A stretch of DNA of 64,000 bases from Aporhodopirellula rubra. GTDB lineage: Bacteria > Planctomycetota > Planctomycetia > Pirellulales > Pirellulaceae. A program made the position numbers and the translations under genes. The DNA is taken from NCBI RefSeq assembly GCF_014192335.1, contig NZ_JACHXU010000011.1:62001-126000 (forward strand), in the 5' to 3' direction. Below are positions 48,218 to 58,885 of this stretch, in pieces. A model generated the notes under the pieces. It ran no database searches. It was given only the letters and a program-made list of their open reading frames with translations, and was not told where the DNA came from. Position 1 is the stretch's first letter. Every line of letters begins with the position of its first letter.

Positions 48218-49267
48218 ATGCGCGTCATTGTTACTGGATCCAGCGGCCTAATCGGTTCGGCCGCCGTACGTCACTGGGATGCACTCGGTGACGAGGTCAT
48301 TGGCATCGACAATGACATGCGTGCAACCTTTTTCGGTCCCGACGGCAGTACGCGGTGGAATCAGAGTGTGCTGGAGTCGGAAACGACCAACTTTCGCACC
48401 GTTGTTTTGGATATCCGAGACCGTGAGGGCGTCCTCAGTCTGTTTGAAAAAGAGACGCCGGACCTGATCATTCACTGTGCCGCTCAACCGTCGCACGACA
48501 AGGCTGCGGCAATTCCGTTTTTGGATTTTGAAGTCAACGCCAACGGCACGCTGAATCTTCTCGAAGCCATGCGTCAGCATGCTCCTAACGCGGTGTTCTG
48601 TCACATGAGCACTAACAAGGTTTACGGCGACGCACCCAATGAGTTACCGCTGAAGGAGCTCGAGACCCGCTGGGAATACGCGGACGAATCGGACTACAAA
48701 GGGATTAGCGAATCGTGCCGTATCGATCAAACGATGCATTCGTTGTTCGGTGCGTCCAAAACCGCAGCCGACGTGTTGGCCCAGGAATACGGGAAATACT
48801 TCGGGCTCAAGACGGGGATTTTTCGAGGCGGGTGTCTCACCGGTGCCAGTCACAGCGGCGTCGAATTGCATGGCTTTCTGAGCTACCTCGTTCACGTCGC
48901 GGTCGCCGGTAAGCCCTACACGATCTTCGGTTACAAAGGCAAACAGGTTCGCGACCAGATCGAGTGCAGTGATGTGGTGAAAGCGTTCGAAGCGTTCTCG
49001 AAGAACCCGCGTCCGGGCGAAGTCTACAACATCGGTGGCGGGCGTGAGAACGCAGCCAGCGTGCTGGAGTGCATCGCCAAGATCAAAGAGATCTCGGGGC
49101 ACGAAATCAAATGGACGCTCGGCGACGACAATCGCAAAGGTGACCACATCTGTTACATCAGCGACCTCAGCAAGCTTCGCCGTGATTATCCCGAATGGGA
49201 CATCCGCGTGTCACTCGACGACATCTTGCGACAAATGATCGCGTCCGAAGAAGCAAAGCTTTCGTAG
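48218..49267 (+). CDS. NAD-dependent sugar-nucleotide epimerase (CDP-paratose 2-epimerase-like)
   Basis: Short-chain extended dehydrogenase of 349 residues acting on a nucleotide sugar. Features: Rossmann motif MRVIVTGSSGLIGSAAVRHW, the Ser/Thr strand MSTNKVYGDAP, and RGGCLTGASHSGVELHGFLS followed by VRDQIECSDVVKAFEAF, the pattern of CDP-tyvelose/CDP-paratose 2-epimerases. The catalytic Tyr-x-x-x-Lys is not in its exact classical form; GASKTAADVL holds the Lys. The ATG at 48218 begins directly with the first strand; the frame from 48119 adds leader. It would supply a sugar for surface polysaccharide. It is monocistronic, followed by 207 bases with a dispersed repeat. Confidence 0.87.
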   Translation: MRVIVTGSSGLIGSAAVRHWDALGDEVIGIDNDMRATFFGPDGSTRWNQSVLESETTNFRTVVLDIRDREGVLSLFEKETPDLIIHCAAQPSHDKAAAIPFLDFEVNANGTLNLLEAMRQHAPNAVFCHMSTNKVYGDAPNELPLKELETRWEYADESDYKGISESCRIDQTMHSLFGASKTAADVLAQEYGKYFGLKTGIFRGGCLTGASHSGVELHGFLSYLVHVAVAGKPYTIFGYKGKQVRDQIECSDVVKAFEAFSKNPRPGEVYNIGGGRENAASVLECIAKIKEISGHEIKWTLGDDNRKGDHICYISDLSKLRRDYPEWDIRVSLDDILRQMIASEEAKLS

Positions 49268-49338
49268 ATTGTTTTCGCTTCAACCAGAGCGTTGTCTAAG
49301 AAGACGTCGTTGATGTCGCGAGAGTGTTTCGACTTTCG

Positions 49339-49393
49339 TTGTATCCACTGCCGCCTGACGGTGGACCACGTTCTTGCGAGAGTAGCTACGTTT
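49339..49393 (+). repeat. 55-bp dispersed intergenic repeat, copy 2
   Basis: Ungapped match of the copy at 9443-9497, 42 of 55 bases. The hairpin part reads CCACTG-8 nt-CGGTGG, where T opposite G keeps pairing possible in RNA. It lies between the epimerase and DUF1559 genes (convergent). Confidence 0.55.
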
Positions 49394-49474
49394 GGAAATT
49401 TAGCGGAGTCAGTGGTCTAAAAAGCGAGAGTCGTCTTCTCGCGTTTCGTCGCCAACGTGTGCAGCCGGCGAGGG

Positions 49475-50776
49475 TTACTCGCCCTTGCTGTTGAGTGAGT
49501 AGTAGCTCGCCAGGACGAGATCCGGGGCTTCGTTTTCGGAGCTGGTCCAGAGTTCCGTCACGGTTGGGAAACCGTTGTTGATGAAGCCGTCGTCGTTGGA
49601 GTCAACAATCCCCTGCACGCTGCCGTCGGCCATCAGTACATGGCAGATTCCGTTGTGGTGTGCGGACATGCCGCGATAATCTTGGCGGGTGTCGATGGAC
49701 CATGTTTTTAACCAACCGGTCACGCCGGCTCGATTGGTTGGGCTGGGGAATGTGGGCGGCTCGAGCAGTTTGGGCGACGACAGGTGCGATGCCGAAGCGA
49801 TCGGAGTGTCGGGGCTGCCGTCGCCGGTCGTGTCGACTGCTTCCCGGTGCAGGACGGGGCCGCCAACGATGGGCGTCGTGTACGGTGTTCCTGCTTGCAA
49901 TTCGCCGGCACCGTAGCTCAGGAAGCCGATCGCCGATGAATCGCACAGCAGTGGGACGGTGTTGGCGGGGGCACGCGAACTGTCGAGGAACCGCGTCGTC
50001 AGTGGCCCACGCGTGACGTTGCGGCTCTTCGTTTCGAAGCCACAGGCGGTGTCTTTGGCGGCCGGGTTGCCATTTTCGTCGAGCATCAGGCCTCCTCGGA
50101 CCAGGAACCAGGACGCGGCAAAGTTTGTGTCGTAGCCGTTCTCGAGCATCTTCTGGTTGACGATGTCGGCTCGATCGGCGGTGGATGCGGCGATCGGCGG
50201 AGTGCTGGGCGGCGTCGGCGGTGAACCGGCGGCGTTGCCTGCGATCATTCGGCAGACGTTGTAGATCGTGTAGCCCGTTTCGCTTTCGTAGGGCTCGCTG
50301 CCTAGCAAGTCAACGCATCCGCCGCTCGCGAAGCTGCTCGCGTTTTCGCTCACCATGAATTCGATCGCTTTGCTCGTCTGGGCCGGATTGCTGGTGCATC
50401 GCATCTGGCTGACCAAGACACCGCGTTTTACGAGATCGGCAACCCAGCCAGTCTCGGTCGGCACGCCGTCGCGTTGGGGATCAAACGCACCGCTGCAGAA
50501 TTCGCCGTTGGGTTCGCTCGTGGTTCGTCCGATCATGCCGATCCCGAATTGTTTCAGGTTGCTTTGGCACTGCGCCGCGCGTGCGCTTTCGCGTGCCTTT
50601 GAAACCGCGGGCAGCAACAGTGCGGCGAGGATGCCGATGATCGAAATCACGACCAGCATCTCGATGAGCGTGAAGCCACGAGGGTGATGGCGTGATGGGT
50701 GTCTGGTGAAGTTGGGCACGATGATGCGATCCGAAAGATTGCCGATTGAATGATGGAACAAGCAAACAAGTTCCAT
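49475..50776 (-). CDS. DUF1559 family pseudopilin-like protein
   Basis: Planctomycete-typical protein (433 residues from ATG 50776) with a type IV prepilin-type leader. [20 protein letters not shown] is the methylation motif and hydrophobic helix, followed by the DUF1559 domain with [12 protein letters not shown]. The C-terminal H-x9-DG motif is [12 protein letters not shown]. These proteins are numerous in planctomycetes and thought to be exported through the type II/IV pilin pathway. From the ATG the leader before the cleavage Gly is 34 residues, long for the class; a GTG at 50719 ([15 protein letters not shown]) would give 15, so the true start may be there. Neither has a strong ribosome site. 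It may be a minor pilin or surface protein. Confidence 0.88.
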   Translation of the reverse strand: MELVCLFHHSIGNLSDRIIVPNFTRHPSRHHPRGFTLIEMLVVISIIGILAALLLPAVSKARESARAAQCQSNLKQFGIGMIGRTTSEPNGEFCSGAFDPQRDGVPTETGWVADLVKRGVLVSQMRCTSNPAQTSKAIEFMVSENASSFASGGCVDLLGSEPYESETGYTIYNVCRMIAGNAAGSPPTPPSTPPIAASTADRADIVNQKMLENGYDTNFAASWFLVRGGLMLDENGNPAAKDTACGFETKSRNVTRGPLTTRFLDSSRAPANTVPLLCDSSAIGFLSYGAGELQAGTPYTTPIVGGPVLHREAVDTTGDGSPDTPIASASHLSSPKLLEPPTFPSPTNRAGVTGWLKTWSIDTRQDYRGMSAHHNGICHVLMADGSVQGIVDSNDDGFINNGFPTVTELWTSSENEAPDLVLASYYSLNSKGE

Positions 50777-50840
50777 CGAATTGTTTCGGATGGTCGATCG
50801 GTGGCAATCTCAATTCAAAAACCAGATCGAGACTTCACAA

Positions 50841-52871
50841 TCATGACCCCTGATCTTCATTGGACCTTAAAGAATCGTCCTGCGGTAGGTTCGCTTCCGT
50901 TGGCTCGGGGGACTCTGTCGTATCGGTAGACTTTGCGTCAGGCGTCTTCGCATCGATCGTTGGCGCATCAATCATGGGCACATCGATGACGGGGCTGCCC
51001 CAGCTCACTTTGAACGTTTCGTTGCAGGATGAGCACGTCGCGTCGCCACCGAGTGAGCGGTCATCGACGACTTGGGGGGCTTCACATTCCGTGCACAGGA
51101 CTCGGATCATGCCTTCGGGTTGGGACAATGCGTCGAGCTGTTCATCGGACAGGTTCGGCAGTTCGATGTCTTCGGGCAACATCGTGACCAGCAACTCACG
51201 CGTGACTTCGGGAGCCTCGGCGATTCGGTTGGCCAGTCGTCGTACGCTTCGTTCGAACGAGTTTCGTGATGTTCGGCCGTTACCGAAGTGTCGATCGCGG
51301 TTGAAATAGAGGTGAGTGAAACCTCGCAGTAAGCGACGACGGGTTTCGGTTGGCAACTCGTACTTCGCTTTGGCGGCGATGAGTTCGTAGATTCGACAGA
51401 GTGCCTCCGGGTCATAATCGTCGAAGTGCATCGTTGTTCCGACGCGGGAACTGAGGCCCGGATTGCTGCGGATCATGCGGGTCATTTCGCGAGGGTAGCC
51501 CGCAAGGATGACGACCAAGCGATCGCGTTGATCCTCCATTCGCTTCAGCAGTGTCTGCACGGCCTCGCGACCGTATTGGTCCTGGCCGTCCTCATCGACC
51601 AACGTGTAGGCTTCGTCGATAAACAGGACTCCGTCGAGAGCCTCATCGATTTTCGCGTTCGTTTTGGGACCGGTCTGTCCGGCGTACTCGGCGACCAGGC
51701 CGCTGCGATCGGTCTCGACGAGATGTCCTTTCGAAAGAACGCCGAGTGCTCCGTAAATTTCTGCGATGATGCGAGCGACCGTTGTTTTTCCCGTACCGGG
51801 GTTTCCGACAAACGCCATGTGCAAACTCGGGCGAGTTGTCGGCAGGCCGACTTCTTCGCGTTTGCGTTCCATGTTGAGGAAGTTCGCGAGCGTCTGGATT
51901 TGGTTCTTAATCGCTTCGAGGCCGATCAAGCGGTCCAGTTTGGCGCGAGCGTCTGCTAGGCGTTGCTCCGGAGTTCGGTCGTCGGCCGGTTCCTCGGCTG
52001 TTTGGTTTGCAGACTTCTTGGCAGGTGCCGGTTGAGGCGGCATTCCGCCTCCGCCGCGGACCGTCGGTGTCGACTTCGCCGCGGCGTCTTTGCTGATTCC
52101 CGCGCGGTCTTCGGTGCCTTCACGCAGGCGTTTGGCTTCGCCTCGCAGCCACGCGATCGCGTCGCGGGCATGGTCGATATCGGCTTGATGGTCGATTGTT
52201 TCGGAGTCGTCGGGTTCCGCGGCGCGTTCTGGTGAGCGTTGTGACGAGTGATCTTCAAAGGCTGATGGTGTGGGGGCCGAAGGTTGTCGTTTCGCGAACG
52301 CCTTTGCGGCTTCGAGTTCATCTTGAATATGATGGATTCGACTGCGGTCCCCGTCGTCTTCGCGTCCATCGACGACGGCGATCATTGTTGCCAAGCGAGC
52401 GGCCATCGTCTCTACCTCGCCCCAGGAATCACGCAGGGAAGGCAATTCGAGAAACGGGCGAGTGACGTCGTACCACGACAGGTCTTGGGCGGTGCTGATC
52501 AGCCAATCGATCGCTTCGTGAAGGGCGGTACCCATCACCGGTTCGTGCCAGATGTGTTCGAGCAGGACGCGACCGAGTTGCCGTTGTTCCATCGTTCGTG
52601 CGTTCGGGTCAGGCAAGGTTTCGGCGAAAACCTTCATCACGAACCCCTGGTGCAGGTCGTCCATCTGGGACGCCATGCTGGATGTGGACGAAAGAGAGCC
52701 CGGTGATCCCGTGGCGGTTTCGCCGGCCGCGTCGTCCCCGGCGAGCCATCCGTAACTGCCTTCGGCGATTTCACCCGCTTCCACATAGAGCTGTTGAGTT
52801 TGTTCGAGTGCCTCCCGGAACAATCGGATCGAACGGAGGATTGCGTCGTCGTCGGAACCAGACATGAACAT
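50841..52871 (-). CDS. CbbX/EccA-like AAA ATPase with C-terminal zinc ribbon
   Basis: 676-residue ATPase from the ATG at 52871 (52865 equally possible). An N-terminal helical region (to about 260) is followed by a low-complexity linker rich in Pro, Ala and Asp. The AAA domain has Walker A GNPGTGKT (residues 356-363), Walker B GVLFIDEAY (about 414-422) and sensor LVVILAGYPREM, with GLEAIKNQIQTLANFLNMER before it. This order is that of the CbbX/SpoVK/EccA group, which remodels Rubisco or, in the EccA branch, assists type VII secretion. Near the C-terminus four cysteines (VLCTECEA and ATCSSCNETF) form a likely zinc ribbon, not usual in that group. It is divergent from gyrA. A WXG100-like gene is 10 kb away, but a link is speculative. 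Confidence 0.85.
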   Translation of the reverse strand: MFMSGSDDDAILRSIRLFREALEQTQQLYVEAGEIAEGSYGWLAGDDAAGETATGSPGSLSSTSSMASQMDDLHQGFVMKVFAETLPDPNARTMEQRQLGRVLLEHIWHEPVMGTALHEAIDWLISTAQDLSWYDVTRPFLELPSLRDSWGEVETMAARLATMIAVVDGREDDGDRSRIHHIQDELEAAKAFAKRQPSAPTPSAFEDHSSQRSPERAAEPDDSETIDHQADIDHARDAIAWLRGEAKRLREGTEDRAGISKDAAAKSTPTVRGGGGMPPQPAPAKKSANQTAEEPADDRTPEQRLADARAKLDRLIGLEAIKNQIQTLANFLNMERKREEVGLPTTRPSLHMAFVGNPGTGKTTVARIIAEIYGALGVLSKGHLVETDRSGLVAEYAGQTGPKTNAKIDEALDGVLFIDEAYTLVDEDGQDQYGREAVQTLLKRMEDQRDRLVVILAGYPREMTRMIRSNPGLSSRVGTTMHFDDYDPEALCRIYELIAAKAKYELPTETRRRLLRGFTHLYFNRDRHFGNGRTSRNSFERSVRRLANRIAEAPEVTRELLVTMLPEDIELPNLSDEQLDALSQPEGMIRVLCTECEAPQVVDDRSLGGDATCSSCNETFKVSWGSPVIDVPMIDAPTIDAKTPDAKSTDTTESPEPTEANLPQDDSLRSNEDQGS

Positions 52872-53029
52872 GAACTCACGCGCGGGCAGAAAAGGTGGGT
52901 AAACCGTGAGGGCGTAAGTATTTGAAAAACAAGGTCTTGCGTCAATCACCGTGCGGCGTCGGGCCGTTGTGAGAAAATCGCTCATCGGGTAAACTGCCTC
53001 GCTTCGCGGCGGGCCCGATTCGCAGCGAT

Positions 53030-55963
53030 TTGGACATCTTTTCTACCGCATTTGATGCGAGAAGACACTTGGCTGACGACGGCGATACCCCAGACGACAT
53101 CGACAATCCCTCAGGCGAACTCGAAGGTGGCGGCGATGACGCGGCGACCGGCGGTGGCGAATCCGCCCAGTCCGACGACAGCCCCCCGGCGTCTGGAGCA
53201 GGCGGCGGCGGTGGCAATGGCACGGGTGACGCGCCTCCCACAGGCGGTTTCCCCGGCGACGGGACTCCCGGCGGCGGTCGTGACGAATCCGGCGGATTCG
53301 GTGCGATGCGGATGGTGGATTTGCCGATCGAGGATGAGCTCCGTGAGAGCTATCTGACGTACGCGATGAGCGTCATCGTCAGCCGTGCACTCCCCGACGT
53401 GCGTGACGGGCTGAAGCCTTCACAGCGTCGGATTTTGGTCGCGATGAATGACCTGAACTTGGGCCCAGGCAGTAAACGCGTTAAATGCGCGAAAATCTCC
53501 GGTGATACGTCTGGTAACTATCACCCGCACGGTGAAAGTGTGATCTATCCGACGCTCGTTCGGATGGCACAAGAATGGAACATGCGGGCCCTGCTGATCG
53601 ACAAGCAGGGGAACTTCGGTAGCGTCGCCGGTCTTCCTCCCGCTGCGATGCGATATACCGAAGCACGCATGTCGGCCGTTGCGGCGCAGATGCTCGAGGA
53701 TATCAAGCTCGACACCGTCGATTTCGTCCCCACGTATGATGAAGCTCGTACCGAACCGACGGTTTTGCCGAGCAAATTCCCGAACCTGTTGATCAACGGT
53801 TCCGGTGGTATCGCCGTCGGGATGGCAACCAGTATTCCGCCGCACAACCCGACCGAGGTTTGCGACGCGTTGATCAAATTGGTCGACGAGCCGGATACGA
53901 GCATCGACGAATTATGCGAGATCATCCCCGGTCCTGACTTCCCGACCGGCGGTATCATTTGCGGTCGCGCCGGAATTCGTCGCGGCTACAAGACCGGCCG
54001 TAGTACGATGGTGGTGCGGGCGAAGTGCCAAATCGAAGAGATGCGTGGCAATCGCAGCCGCATCGTCATCACCGAAATCCCTTATCAGCAGTACCGTGAC
54101 CGCATTATCGAAAAGATTGCGGCGCTGGTTAACGGCGAACGCATCAAAGGCATTTCCGGAATTCGCGACGAAAGCGATTTGAAGGAACCGGTTCGACTGG
54201 TTGTTGAGCTCAAGCGTGGGGAAGACCCCGACGTCATTCTCAATCAGCTCTATCAGTTCTCGCCGCTGCAGGACACGTTCTCGCTGATCTTCTTGGCGCT
54301 GGTCGACGGCAAGCCGCGTGAGTTGACGCTGAAGGAAATGTTGGCGGAATTCCTTCGTCACCGAAACACGGTCATCCGGCGCCGGACGCAGTTCTTGCTC
54401 GCCCGTGCCCGACGTCGCAAACACACCGTCGAAGGCCTGTTGCTCGCACTGGCTAACATTGACGAAATCATTCAAACGATCCGCACCTCGCGAACGCAGC
54501 CCGAGGCAAAAGAACGCTTGATGGCGATCCAATGTCCTGCCGCGATGCTCGAACGGGCACTCGGCGACGACGGATTCAAGCAGTTTCAATCCGAACGCGG
54601 CAAAGCGGAAAGCTATTCCCTGACGAGCGTTCAGACGGACGAGATTCTTCGCATGCGGTTGGGCCAGTTGGTCAACCTTGAGCAAGAAAAACTCTCGGGC
54701 GAACACGCAGAGTTGTTGAAGGAAATCATCGATTACCTCGATATCCTAGCCAACCCGCAACGCGTCAGCAACATCATCAAGGATGACCTTGAAGAGATGA
54801 AACGTCGCTTCGGCGATAAGCGACGCACCGAAATCAGCCACGAAGAACTCGGTAACATCGATCTCGAAGACCTGATCACCGAAGAGCCCATGGTCGTTTC
54901 GATCAGTCACCGAGGCTACATCAAACGGACACCGACCAGCGTTTACAACACACAGCGCCGTGGCGGTAAGGGCCTCAAGGGTGCGAAAAGCGATGACGAA
55001 GATCCGATCGAACACTTGTTCGTCGCCAGCACGCACGCGTATTTGTTGTTCCTGACGACGACGGGCAAAGTCCGTTGGCAAAAGGTTTACGACATCCCGC
55101 AATTGGCGCGTGACGCTAAGGGGCGGGCGATCGTGAACTTGTTGCAGATGGAACCTGATGAGCAGATTGCGCAGTGCCTCGCGGTTCGCGATTTCAATCA
55201 ACCCGGTCACTACGTTGCCATGGCAACCCGTAGCGGCCTGGTGAAGAAAACGCCTTTGGAACAGTACAGCCGGCCGAAGCGTGGCGGGATTATCGCGATC
55301 AAATTGCGTGAAGGCGATGAACTCGTCGATGCGGCCGTTGTCGGACCGAACGACGAAATGCTGTTGGTCACCGCGGACGGCATGGCGATTCGTTTCCGTG
55401 AATCCGATTCGCGTCCGATGGGCCGGAATACATCGGGCGTTAAAGGCATTTCGTTGATGGGCGATGACCGTCTCGTCGGCATGGTCGTTACCGACCCCAA
55501 CGCAACGCTGTTGACCGTGTGTAAAAACGGCTACGGCAAACGGACTCCGTTTGGCCCGAACGCCGCCGATGCGCCTGAGAACGATGACGAAAACGGTGCC
55601 GAAAACGCCGCGGACACGTCCACTGACAGTGATGACGAATCGGCATCGACGAACGGTTCGGCACGTTACCGGACGCAAAAACGTGGCGGGAAAGGTCTTC
55701 GTGATATCAAGACCAGTGAACGCAATGGCAAGGTAATCGGTATCGCCCGAGTCACGGACGAGGACGAGTTGTTCATGATGACCGCGAAGGGCAAGTTGCA
55801 GCGGATCTCGGCCGCTGACATCAATGTCATCGGTCGGAACACGCAAGGTGTCCGCATCATGAGCGTTGACAAAGACGACGAGTTGATTGCCGTTGTCCGT
55901 GTTCCCGCCGAAGAGAAATCGGACGAGCCTGCTGCTGAAGCAGCACCAACTCCATCGGAGTAG
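53030..55963 (+). CDS. gyrA: DNA gyrase subunit A
   Basis: Type IIA topoisomerase breakage-reunion subunit, 977 residues. Core: [20 protein letters not shown], the active Tyr in [12 protein letters not shown], and the GyrA box QRRGGKG, which separates it from ParC. There is no ATG near the 5' end: TTG at 53030 is used, and TTG at 53069 ([14 protein letters not shown] upstream) is an equally good choice. About 85 residues rich in Gly and Asp come before the first core strand, unlike E. coli. The quinolone-determining loop reads [15 protein letters not shown]: the Ser equivalent to E. coli Ser83 is kept, but Asp87 is Pro. An acidic insert ([20 protein letters not shown]) lies before the last RGGKG blade. 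It is divergent from the AAA ATPase gene. Confidence 0.96.
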   Translation: MDIFSTAFDARRHLADDGDTPDDIDNPSGELEGGGDDAATGGGESAQSDDSPPASGAGGGGGNGTGDAPPTGGFPGDGTPGGGRDESGGFGAMRMVDLPIEDELRESYLTYAMSVIVSRALPDVRDGLKPSQRRILVAMNDLNLGPGSKRVKCAKISGDTSGNYHPHGESVIYPTLVRMAQEWNMRALLIDKQGNFGSVAGLPPAAMRYTEARMSAVAAQMLEDIKLDTVDFVPTYDEARTEPTVLPSKFPNLLINGSGGIAVGMATSIPPHNPTEVCDALIKLVDEPDTSIDELCEIIPGPDFPTGGIICGRAGIRRGYKTGRSTMVVRAKCQIEEMRGNRSRIVITEIPYQQYRDRIIEKIAALVNGERIKGISGIRDESDLKEPVRLVVELKRGEDPDVILNQLYQFSPLQDTFSLIFLALVDGKPRELTLKEMLAEFLRHRNTVIRRRTQFLLARARRRKHTVEGLLLALANIDEIIQTIRTSRTQPEAKERLMAIQCPAAMLERALGDDGFKQFQSERGKAESYSLTSVQTDEILRMRLGQLVNLEQEKLSGEHAELLKEIIDYLDILANPQRVSNIIKDDLEEMKRRFGDKRRTEISHEELGNIDLEDLITEEPMVVSISHRGYIKRTPTSVYNTQRRGGKGLKGAKSDDEDPIEHLFVASTHAYLLFLTTTGKVRWQKVYDIPQLARDAKGRAIVNLLQMEPDEQIAQCLAVRDFNQPGHYVAMATRSGLVKKTPLEQYSRPKRGGIIAIKLREGDELVDAAVVGPNDEMLLVTADGMAIRFRESDSRPMGRNTSGVKGISLMGDDRLVGMVVTDPNATLLTVCKNGYGKRTPFGPNAADAPENDDENGAENAADTSTDSDDESASTNGSARYRTQKRGGKGLRDIKTSERNGKVIGIARVTDEDELFMMTAKGKLQRISAADINVIGRNTQGVRIMSVDKDDELIAVVRVPAEEKSDEPAAEAAPTPSE

Positions 55964-55995
55964 GCACGTCGATGACGTTATCTAGAGAGAGGTAA

Positions 55996-56015
55996 CCACC
56001 GTCGCAACGCGGTGG
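55996..56015. terminator. Inverted repeat between gyrA and the convergent TPR gene
   Basis: CCACCG-8 nt-CGGTGG, flanked by GAGAG/CTCTC. It lies about 30 bases after gyrA and could serve as a bidirectional terminator, although no T tract follows. Confidence 0.35.
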
Positions 56016-56116
56016 GCCACTCTCGCGCCAACGCGACCAACCTTGGGAACACATGCGACTTGTGGAAACGCCCAAGGCGACCCGTTGCGAGTGTCATTGC
56101 CGCGGTGTTGGGACGC

Positions 56117-58720
56117 TCAGCGGCGGTTGCCGCCTGACAATCGGCTGGCTTGATCCAGTCGACCAGTCATCCATTGCAGGTAGTTTCGCCAGTCGTCGCG
56201 GCTGAACCTTGTCATCTCGTCAAAGCGGTCGTCCCACTGTTCGCCGATGCGATCGAGTACGACGGCCGCTTGGCTGATCAGCATGTCGGCTTCGCGGTCG
56301 CGTCCGAGTATGCGGGCCATGCGAGATTGCCCGAGCAAGGCTTCGAGGGCGGGAGGTTCGTTCATGTATCGCAGCGACATGTCTCGGTACGCATCAGCGG
56401 CTTCGGCGTAGCGACGCATCGACTTGAGCGTGTCGGCTTGACCTAGCAACGAGTTGCGTAGGATCGCGTTTTGTTTTTCGCTGAGGTCGTCATCACGCTC
56501 GGCCATGTCCATGAATCGCACCATTGCGGTGAATCGATCGAGGGCGGATTGGCGGTACCGGTTTGCTTTCTGGCGGAGGTCGCGTTGGGCCGCGTCCAGC
56601 AAGTTCTCGCTTTCGAGTTCGGCTTCGGGCAGACGTGACGCGAGCAATTGCCCCCGAGCGAGTTCATAGGCGGCGGCTTGAGCACGCGGCAAGGGCCAGT
56701 ATCGGTCGACGGCTTCGTTGAGTCGACGCAGTGCTTCGTTAAGATCGGGTTCGATCTCACGGAGCTTTTCGATCTTTTCATCCAGCGGCAACGCCAGTGC
56801 GGCGAGCGTTGCGAGATCGCTCTCCGCGTACAGCAACTCACCGAGAGTGAACAGTGAATCTCGCCAGACCGGGCTTTGTGGCGTGAGTTGACCGTCGCTG
56901 AGGTTTTCGACGAGAAGACGTTTGGCTTCCTCGTTGTTGTGCGAATCGGCAGCGGCCTGCGCCGCGAGCAGCCGGGCTTCGTAGCGCATGGGGTCACGCG
57001 TGAACTCGATAATACATGTTTGCAGCGAATCCATCGCTTCGTCAGGCCGGCCCTCGGCTAACAACGCGCGGCCATGCGCAACGAGGCCGGCGGGTTGTTT
57101 CAAGCGTTCTTCGTAGCGGAGGAAATTTTCGAGTAACGGGATGCTCTTGGAAAAGTGTCGGCCACGTTGGTAGGAGTCGATCGCTTGCCAGAGCGTGGGC
57201 ACATACTCGATCGTGTCGAATTGTTTTTCCGCCGCGCTAGCGAACGCGTCTCCGGCGCCACGGAATCGTGCTCGCGCGGTCGCGAACGCATCGCGTGAGA
57301 CTTCATCACCGCGTCCGCGCCCTGCCTTCAACGTGGCGTCGCCCCAGTCGCGATATGCGATCGCTTTTTCGATCAACGCGGGCGCTTCACCGAAGAGAGA
57401 TGGGATCGATTCGGCGATTTCCACCACGGCGGCGTATTCACCGGACTCTCGCAGGACAGCGAGTATTTCGGTGATGCGCGAGCGGAACTCGGCTTCCTTC
57501 TTTTGAGTGAAGTTGAGGTGCCGGCTTTGTTGCATCTCTCGAACGAGATATTTTGCAGTTTGCACCGACTCGGCACCTTGGCCGTGGTTGGCGAGCAATT
57601 CCATTTCTGACAAACCACCTTCGAGACCGTCTTCGCGGAAAGGCCGTTGTTGTCGGAGTTGAGTCAGTTCGGCGAGAGCGAGATCGGGTTCACCAGCGAG
57701 TAGGAATGCCTGCGCCGCGGTCAAACGAGATCGCGACGCGAGAGCAGGTTCGGCTTCGCGTTGCAGCACGGCGAGCTCTTTGAGGATTTTCATCAATGTC
57801 TCGCGCTGGGCTTCGCTGATCTGCTCGTTCGCCTTGGCGGGAATGTCAGCGATCAGCCGTTCGCCATGAGCGCGTTGGACGGATGAGAGATATTTTTTGA
57901 TGACGAGTTCAGCGTCTTTGAGCGAGAGTTCATCGCGGGCGGCGAGTGACCAGCGTGCATGTTTTTGAAGTGCCGGCGCGATGATTTTGTACGACAGTTT
58001 GATCGTTGATTCGGCTTCCTTGAATCGCCGCAAACGGATCAACCAATCGATCTTCATCAGGTACGCTTCGATTTGGTGTTCAGCATCGAGGGATTCGCCG
58101 TTGAGGTATTCGTCGATCGCAAGAATCGCTTCGTTTAGGTTTTCGTGCGGTCGACGGGCCCGTGCGACCGCGAGCACGGGGACCAATTCGCCACGGAGCG
58201 TCAGGTCGACGTCGATCGCGGCTTGCAGGTGTTTGGCGGCGGCTTCGTAATCGCCGACTTGTTGAAACGCGAGACCCAGCATGCGGTGGCCGTCGGCGGA
58301 TCGGCCTTCGGGGAATCCGGCCTGCTCGGCGCGCAGCAACGGTGGGATGGCGAGTTGCAGTTCTTCCCGTCGGGCGCGAGGCGAATCCAATAGCATCGCC
58401 TTTTCGAATTGCCCTGCCCCGAGGAGGAAGGAATGCAGTGGGAGCCATTCCTGCTCCGTCTCGCTTTCTTCGTCGATGACGATAGTGTCAGCTAATTCGC
58501 CCGCGACGATTGCGTTGCCAGCGACGTATTGGGCCGATGCGATTTTGAGGGTTTGTTCTGGCGAGATATCACCGCTGCTAGCCCACAGCGAAAATAGGTA
58601 GGCAAACCCGGTCATTGTCGCGACGACGGCGGTTCCCGCAGTGGCGACAGACAACGAAAGCCCCGACGATCCGGCATCGGATTCGGCGGCGTCGGAATTC
58701 GGTTTATCAGAATCGGGCAC
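56117..58720 (-). CDS. Membrane-anchored TPR-rich protein
   Basis: 867-residue protein with an acidic N-terminal tail, one membrane segment (LSVATAGTAVVATMTGFAYL, about residues 23-45) and a large soluble part made of degenerate tetratricopeptide-like helix pairs. Examples are GHRMLGLAFQQVGDYEAAAK, HLQAAIDVDL, LLAEGRPDEAMDSLQTCIIE and SMRRYAEAADAYRDMSLRYM. There is no enzymatic motif. Similar long TPR proteins are common in planctomycetes and are used as scaffolds; the exact role is unknown. The start at 58720 gives a complete acidic tail, and a purine-rich AGAGAGTAG precedes it. It is convergent with gyrA and divergent from the epimerase gene at 58886. Confidence 0.8.
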   Translation of the reverse strand: MPDSDKPNSDAAESDAGSSGLSLSVATAGTAVVATMTGFAYLFSLWASSGDISPEQTLKIASAQYVAGNAIVAGELADTIVIDEESETEQEWLPLHSFLLGAGQFEKAMLLDSPRARREELQLAIPPLLRAEQAGFPEGRSADGHRMLGLAFQQVGDYEAAAKHLQAAIDVDLTLRGELVPVLAVARARRPHENLNEAILAIDEYLNGESLDAEHQIEAYLMKIDWLIRLRRFKEAESTIKLSYKIIAPALQKHARWSLAARDELSLKDAELVIKKYLSSVQRAHGERLIADIPAKANEQISEAQRETLMKILKELAVLQREAEPALASRSRLTAAQAFLLAGEPDLALAELTQLRQQRPFREDGLEGGLSEMELLANHGQGAESVQTAKYLVREMQQSRHLNFTQKKEAEFRSRITEILAVLRESGEYAAVVEIAESIPSLFGEAPALIEKAIAYRDWGDATLKAGRGRGDEVSRDAFATARARFRGAGDAFASAAEKQFDTIEYVPTLWQAIDSYQRGRHFSKSIPLLENFLRYEERLKQPAGLVAHGRALLAEGRPDEAMDSLQTCIIEFTRDPMRYEARLLAAQAAADSHNNEEAKRLLVENLSDGQLTPQSPVWRDSLFTLGELLYAESDLATLAALALPLDEKIEKLREIEPDLNEALRRLNEAVDRYWPLPRAQAAAYELARGQLLASRLPEAELESENLLDAAQRDLRQKANRYRQSALDRFTAMVRFMDMAERDDDLSEKQNAILRNSLLGQADTLKSMRRYAEAADAYRDMSLRYMNEPPALEALLGQSRMARILGRDREADMLISQAAVVLDRIGEQWDDRFDEMTRFSRDDWRNYLQWMTGRLDQASRLSGGNRR

Positions 58721-58885
58721 AGGCTACTCTCTCGCGTTGTCGTGCCGATATCAAATCCGACCGACTCGTTGCAAGACGTTGCCTCGGTCGAGTCCGTCCT
58801 ACTGCATCGCGTGAAGTCTGGTAGATTTGGGCGTTTCCGGCGTCGATTGGCCACGAATTCAACCTTCTCGAGCAGACTCATCCTG

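Noticed and set aside
54746..55846. A 366-codon open frame on the minus strand inside gyrA.
   Set aside because: It lies fully antisense to well-conserved gyrA sequence and has an Arg/Val/Asp-biased composition expected of a shadow frame.
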